DNA of 20,159 nucleotides from Chara braunii (Eukaryota > Streptophyta > Charophyceae > Charales > Characeae), in assembly GCA_003427395.1 (NCBI GenBank), contig BFEA01000194.1:1867135-1887293 (forward strand), written 5' to 3'. Position numbers and translations under genes: made by a program. The notes beneath the pieces are model-generated. The model made no database searches. It saw only the letters and a list, made by a program, of their open reading frames with translations, and was not told the origin of the DNA. Below, one piece after another: positions 16,874 through 20,159 of this stretch; position 1 is the stretch's first letter; each line of letters starts with the position of its first letter.

Positions 16874-16921
16874 AGGGTAACCGGCGTTCGGGACGGGCCG
16901 AACGCCAAACCCGAACGCCCG
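16829..16921. repeat. Perfect 45-bp palindrome at the junction of two hAT-like ends
   Basis: Arms 16829-16873 and 16877-16921 are exact inverted copies around AGG. The arms start CGGGCGTTCGGGTTTGGCG and end GAACGCCGGTTAC. The left arm is the right end of unit B; the right arm is the same end in inverted orientation. Confidence 0.92.
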
Positions 16922-16970
16922 CAGGGTAACCGGCGTTCGGAACGGGCCGAACGCCGAACCCGAACGCCCG
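16873..16970. repeat. Direct duplication of a 49-bp transposon end
   Basis: CAGGGTAACCGGCGTTCGG begins at 16873 and again at 16922. The two 49-bp segments (16873-16921 and 16922-16970) differ at two positions. Only the second continues into a full unit (C). Confidence 0.9.
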
Positions 16971-17679
16971 AACGTATGGGACCCCTTGCGGATGCGTTCG
17001 GCCGTTCGGGCCGAACGAGGACCAAAAAAAAAAAAAAAAAAAAAAAAAATTTCGAAACAAAAATATGTTATGGAGAAAAAACAACTCAACAATATTTGTC
17101 TGGGCACTACATCCAAATTCGTTACCAAATTTGAATTAAGAATCAAATACAGAAAATAAATACTATGATAAAAATAAGAAAAAATAAAAAGAGGATTAAA
17201 ATGAGTGAGTGTGCCAGCACGTTTTCGACACCGCCATCTTTACCGATTTTTAATTATTTTTTGACATTGACAAATGCCCTGAAAATTTACAGATATGTAG
17301 TTTACATAATCAATAACTCATTAAAAAACTTTCAACAAATAATAAATTTTTTAGGCCCTGAAATAAAGTGAAAACAAAAAGTTAAAAGTGAAAAAAAACA
17401 AAATAGTGCGTGGGCGAGCATGTTTTGACACCCCCATCCTTGATGATTTTTAATGTTTTTTTGGTTTAGTAGAATGGCTTCAAACTTTTTAGGCGTGTAG
17501 GCTACATCATAGAGAACTCACAAAAACAAATTCAGAAAAAAAAAACTTATTTTTAGACCCCCAAACGTTTTTTTGCGGGGGCCGAACCTGAAGGTGTTCG
17601 GCCCCCGAACAGGACCCCGAACGCTCGAACGCTCGGGGGCCAGCCCGAGGGCCTCCGAATGTTCGGTCAAGTAACCCTG
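16922..17679 (-). mobile_element. hAT-like unit C (758 bp)
   Basis: The ends are CAGGGTAACC (16922) and GTAACCCTG (ending 17679), in inverted orientation relative to unit A. The subterminal regions are rich in CGTTCGG/CCGAACG. The interior carries the GCCATCTTTACCGATTTTTAA and CCCCATCCTTGATGATTTTTAA variants, closer to unit E than to A, B or D. The right end directly abuts a TA tract. An A-tract (about 17023-17049) mirrors the T-tract of unit A. No transposase. Confidence 0.82.
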
Positions 17680-17704
17680 TATATATACATATATATATAT
17701 ATAT
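17680..17704. repeat. (TA)n microsatellite
   Basis: The tract lies between the CCCTG end of unit C and copy 2 of the CGTCACAAACAG element. Confidence 0.85.
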
Positions 17705-17811
17705 CGTCACAAACAGAACTGCCCGGTAAAACCGTAGGCAGAGAGAGAGAAGAGGACAACAAACGAGGGGCTGTGATAAACTGTTTATATGTATATATAT
17801 ACTGTTTGTGA

Positions 17812-17813
<2 letters not shown>
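17705..17813 (+). repeat. TA-embedded structured short element, copy 2, with inverted end
   Basis: It begins CGTCACAAACAG (17705-17716) and matches copies 1 and 3 to about CTGTGATAAACTGTTTA (17784). After a short TA spacer the exact inverse CTGTTTGTGACG appears at 17802-17813, giving 12-bp terminal inverted repeats. Only this copy shows that second end. Confidence 0.78.
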
Positions 17814-17891
<78 letters not shown>

Positions 17892-17909
17892 TATATATAT
17901 ATATATATA
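17814..17909. repeat. Long (TA)n microsatellite
   Basis: About 96 bp of AT dinucleotides with one TCG interruption near 17889-17891. It gives artefactual Ile/Tyr open frames on both strands. Confidence 0.95.
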
Positions 17910-17916
17910 CAGGGTA

Positions 17917-18650
17917 CAGGGTAACCGACGTTCGGGACGGGACGAACGCCCGAACCCGAACGCCCGAACGTATGGGACCCCTTGGGGATGCGTTCGGCCG
18001 TTCGAACCGAACGCGGGCCAAAAAAAAAAAACAAAAAAAACAAAACAAATCATTAAAAAAATCTGAAAAAAAGATATGCTATGGAGAAAAATAAATTAAA
18101 CAAGATTTGCTTGAGCATTACGTCCGAATTCCTTACCAAATTTGAAATAAAAATAAAATACACAAAATAAATACTAATAATAAAAATAAATAAAAATAAA
18201 AAGAGAATTAAATTTAGTGAGTGNGCGAGCATGTTTTNGACACCGCCATCTTTGGCGATTTTTCATTNTTTTTTNGCATAGCTAAATGCCNTGAAAATTT
18301 ACAGATGTGTACTTCACATAATACAAAACCCACTAAAAAAGTTTCAAAAAATAATAAAATNTTTTAGACNCCGAACTAAAGTGAAAACAAAAAGTAAAAA
18401 GTGAAAAAAAACGTTGGCGGGCACGTTTTGACACCGCCATCTTTGACGATTTGTAATTCTTATTTGGCTAAGCCAAATGATTTGAAAATTTATAGGCATG
18501 TACCTCACGTCATAGAGAAGTCGAAAAACAATTTCAGAAAAAAAATATTATTTTTAGGCCCCGAAATATTTTTTGGCGGGGGCCGAACGCCGTCGGGTTC
18601 GGGCCCCCTACGGGACCCCGAATGCCCGAACGTACGGGCTGGTAACCCTA
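17917..18650 (-). mobile_element. hAT-like unit D (734 bp)
   Basis: It starts CAGGGTAACC, preceded by an extra CAGGGTA (17910-17916), and ends GGTAACCCTA, with the last G changed to A. It is inverted relative to unit A and closely similar to it: CACCGCCATCTTTGGCGATT near 18240 and CACCGCCATCTTTGACGATT near 18431 are the two internal repeats. Both ends abut TA tracts. Seven N bases lie inside (18224-18370). No transposase. Confidence 0.82.
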
Positions 18651-18659
18651 TATATATAT

Positions 18660-18757
18660 CGTCACAAACAGAACTGCCCGGTAAACCGTAGGCAGAGAGA
18701 GAGAAGAGGACAACAAACGAGGGGCTGTGACAAACTGTTTCGTCGGAGTTTCACCGA

Positions 18758-18760
<3 letters not shown>
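18660..18760 (+). repeat. TA-embedded structured short element, copy 3
   Basis: This is the longest single-strand version. CTGCC, CGGT, then ACCG, GGCAG form a nested hairpin near 18674-18695. GTCACA (18661-18666) pairs with TGTGAC (18726-18731). A final hairpin GTCGG / CCGAC (about 18742-18758) closes the element just before the next TA tract. I checked for a hammerhead core (CUGAUGA) on both strands and found none. Confidence 0.75.

Positions 18761-18801
<41 letters not shown>
18761..18801. repeat. (TA)n microsatellite
   Basis: The tract lies between short-element copy 3 and unit E. Confidence 0.9.
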
Positions 18802-18803
<2 letters not shown>

Positions 18804-19517
18804 AGGATGCTGGCGTTCGAGACGGGCCGAACACCGGAACCCGAACGCCCGAACGTACGGGACCCCTTCGGAAGGCGTTCGGCCGTTCGGGCCCGACGCG
18901 GACCAAAAACAAAACAAAAATAAAAAACCTAAAAATTTTCAAAAAATTCCGAAAAAAAAACTATGTTATGGAGCCAAATAAACTAAACAACATTTGCTTG
19001 GGAACTACATCCAAATTCTTTATCAAATTTGAATTAAAAATCAAATATAGAAAATAAACACTGTGATAAAAATAAGAAAAAATAAAAAGAGAATTAAAAT
19101 GAGTGAGTGTGCCAGCACCTTTTCGACACTGCCATCTTTTCCGATTTTTAATTATTTTTTGGTACTGGCAAATGCCCGAAAAATTTACAGATATGTGTTT
19201 TATATAATTAATAAATCATTAAAAAAAATTTAAAAAATAATAAAAGTTTTTAGGCCCCGAAATAAAGTGAAAAGAAAACGTTAAAAGTGAAAAAAAAAAA
19301 AAAGTAAGTGGGCGAGCACGTTTTGACACCCCCATCTTTGATGATTTTGAATGTTTTTTTGGCTTAGGAGAATGAATTCAAAATTTATAGGCGTGTAGGT
19401 TACATCATAGAGAACTCACGAAAAACAATTCAGAGAAAACAACTTATTTTTAGGCCTAGAAAACAAATTTGGCGAGGGCCGAACCTGGAGGTGTTCGGCC
19501 CCCGAACGGTAACCCTG
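18802..19517 (-). mobile_element. hAT-like unit E (716 bp)
   Basis: The left end is mutated (CAAGGATGCTGGCG where others have CAGGGTAACCGGCG); the right end is GGTAACCCTG. The interior follows unit C (CACTGCCATCTTTTCCGATT, then CACCCCCATCTTTGATGATT, then a subterminal CCTGGAGGTGTTCGG). It lies between TA tracts. No transposase. Confidence 0.78.
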
Positions 19518-19549
<32 letters not shown>

Positions 19550-19551
19550 CA
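19518..19551. repeat. (TA)n microsatellite
   Basis: The tract separates the ends of units E and F. Confidence 0.9.
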
Positions 19552-19935
19552 CAAGGTTACCAGGCCAAACGTATGGAGGCCCCTAAGCTGACCCCCGAAC
19601 GTTCGGGCATTCGGGTCCCCGTACGGGGCCCGAACTTGAAGGGGTTCGGACCCCGCAAAAAATTATTTTGGCACCCAAATATTATTATTGTTTTCTGATT
19701 TTTTTTTTGTTAGTTCTTTGTGATGTAAGGTATGGCCTGCTTAATTTTGAAGTTATTCTGTTCAGCCAAAAAAAATGAAAAATCCTCAAAGGTGGTGGTG
19801 TCAAAACTTGCTTGCCCACTCACAAATTTGTTTTTTCTCTTTTTCCACTTTTTGTTTTTCCTTTATTTCGGGGCATAAAACAATTGCTTATGTTTTCAAA
19901 CTTTATTCGTAGATTCTTTGTTATGTAAGATACAT
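19552..19935 (+). mobile_element. hAT-like unit F, right half missing
   Basis: It begins CAAGGTTACCAGGCC in the same orientation as unit A. The GC-rich subterminal part (CCGTACGGGGCCCGAAC) and the first internal repeat (TCCTCAAAGGTGGTGGTGTC) are present. It stops near GTTATGTAAGATAC, where a short TA tract and the end of unit G follow. Confidence 0.7.
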
Positions 19936-19946
19936 ACATATATATA

Positions 19947-20159
19947 CAGGGTTGCCGTCGTTCGGGACGGGCCGAACGCCCGAACCTGAACGCCCGAATA
20001 TTTAATAGCCCCTCTTGACACGTTCGGACGTTCGGCCGAACGCGGAACCAAAAAAAAAAAAAAAACAAAAACAAAGTTTCAAAAAACTCTGAAAAACAAC
20101 TATGTCATGAAGAATAATAAACTAAACAACATTTGCCTCAACAGTACATCCAAATTCCT
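19947..20159 (-). mobile_element. hAT-like unit G, cut by the window edge
   Basis: It starts CAGGGTTGCCGTCGTTCGGG next to a TA tract, continues with CCGAACG motifs and an A-tract (about 20049-20065), and reaches the window end inside the region equivalent to CTAAACAACATTTGC of unit E. Confidence 0.75.

Noticed and set aside
17814-18053. Ile/Tyr-rich open frames of 87 to 178 codons
   Set aside because: They are translations of the (TA)n microsatellite and adjacent transposon ends.
16012-18760. Hammerhead ribozyme in the TA-embedded element
   Set aside because: GAAAC occurs on the reverse strand near the end hairpin, but the required CUGAUGA core is absent on both strands.

Overview
The window looks like repeat-dense, gene-poor nuclear DNA of a eukaryote. 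It holds a decayed L1-like LINE with a zf-RVT-type finger, several hAT-like non-autonomous transposons, and short elements embedded in (TA)n tracts. These together fit a plant best. This placement is an inference: no host gene is recognisable, so I do not name a species. Seven N bases between 18224 and 18370 mark unfinished sequence.

Region 1 (1 to about 7260) is noncoding, GC-richer and strikingly rich in inverted repeats. It has a hairpin cluster at 700-1074, more hairpins at 1788-2011, three copies of a roughly 120-bp tandem repeat at 2090-2405, and a same-strand array of ten stem-loops at 2669-3500. All ten share the apical loop ATCTTA, at a mean spacing of about 88 bp, while their stems differ in sequence and still pair. 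A well-placed ATG at 4022 opens only a 41-codon frame. A paired hairpin motif lies near 5106 and 5280. I recognise no gene here. It may be the leader or untranslated part of a decayed retroelement, but I found no LTRs or pol.

Region 2 (about 7600 to 13600) is one plus-strand LINE. ORF1 has a CX2CX4HX4C zinc knuckle and an Arg/Gly-rich tail. ORF2 has an APE-type endonuclease, a reverse transcriptase, a zf-RVT-like Cys/His finger and a typical C-terminal tail. It is dead: ORF1 has one in-frame stop and ORF2 about twenty. Yet the RT part holds one reading frame for about 2.1 kb, from 10380 to 12506, with sixteen stops and no frameshift I can see.

Region 3 (about 13700 to 20159) is AT-rich and built of about seven related hAT-like units (A to G) of about 0.72-0.76 kb when complete. 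Their ends read CAGGGT.ACC and GGT.ACCCTG, with many CGTTCGG/CCGAACG subterminal motifs. Unit A has a perfect 8-bp target duplication, ACTCATGT. The later units abut (TA)n tracts, and three of those tracts carry a roughly 90-100-bp structured element. A different small transposon (15194-15539) sits in one copy of a tandem duplication whose other copy preserves the empty site. A possible 89-bp exon lies at 14965-15053. No working gene, RNA gene or operon could be supported.
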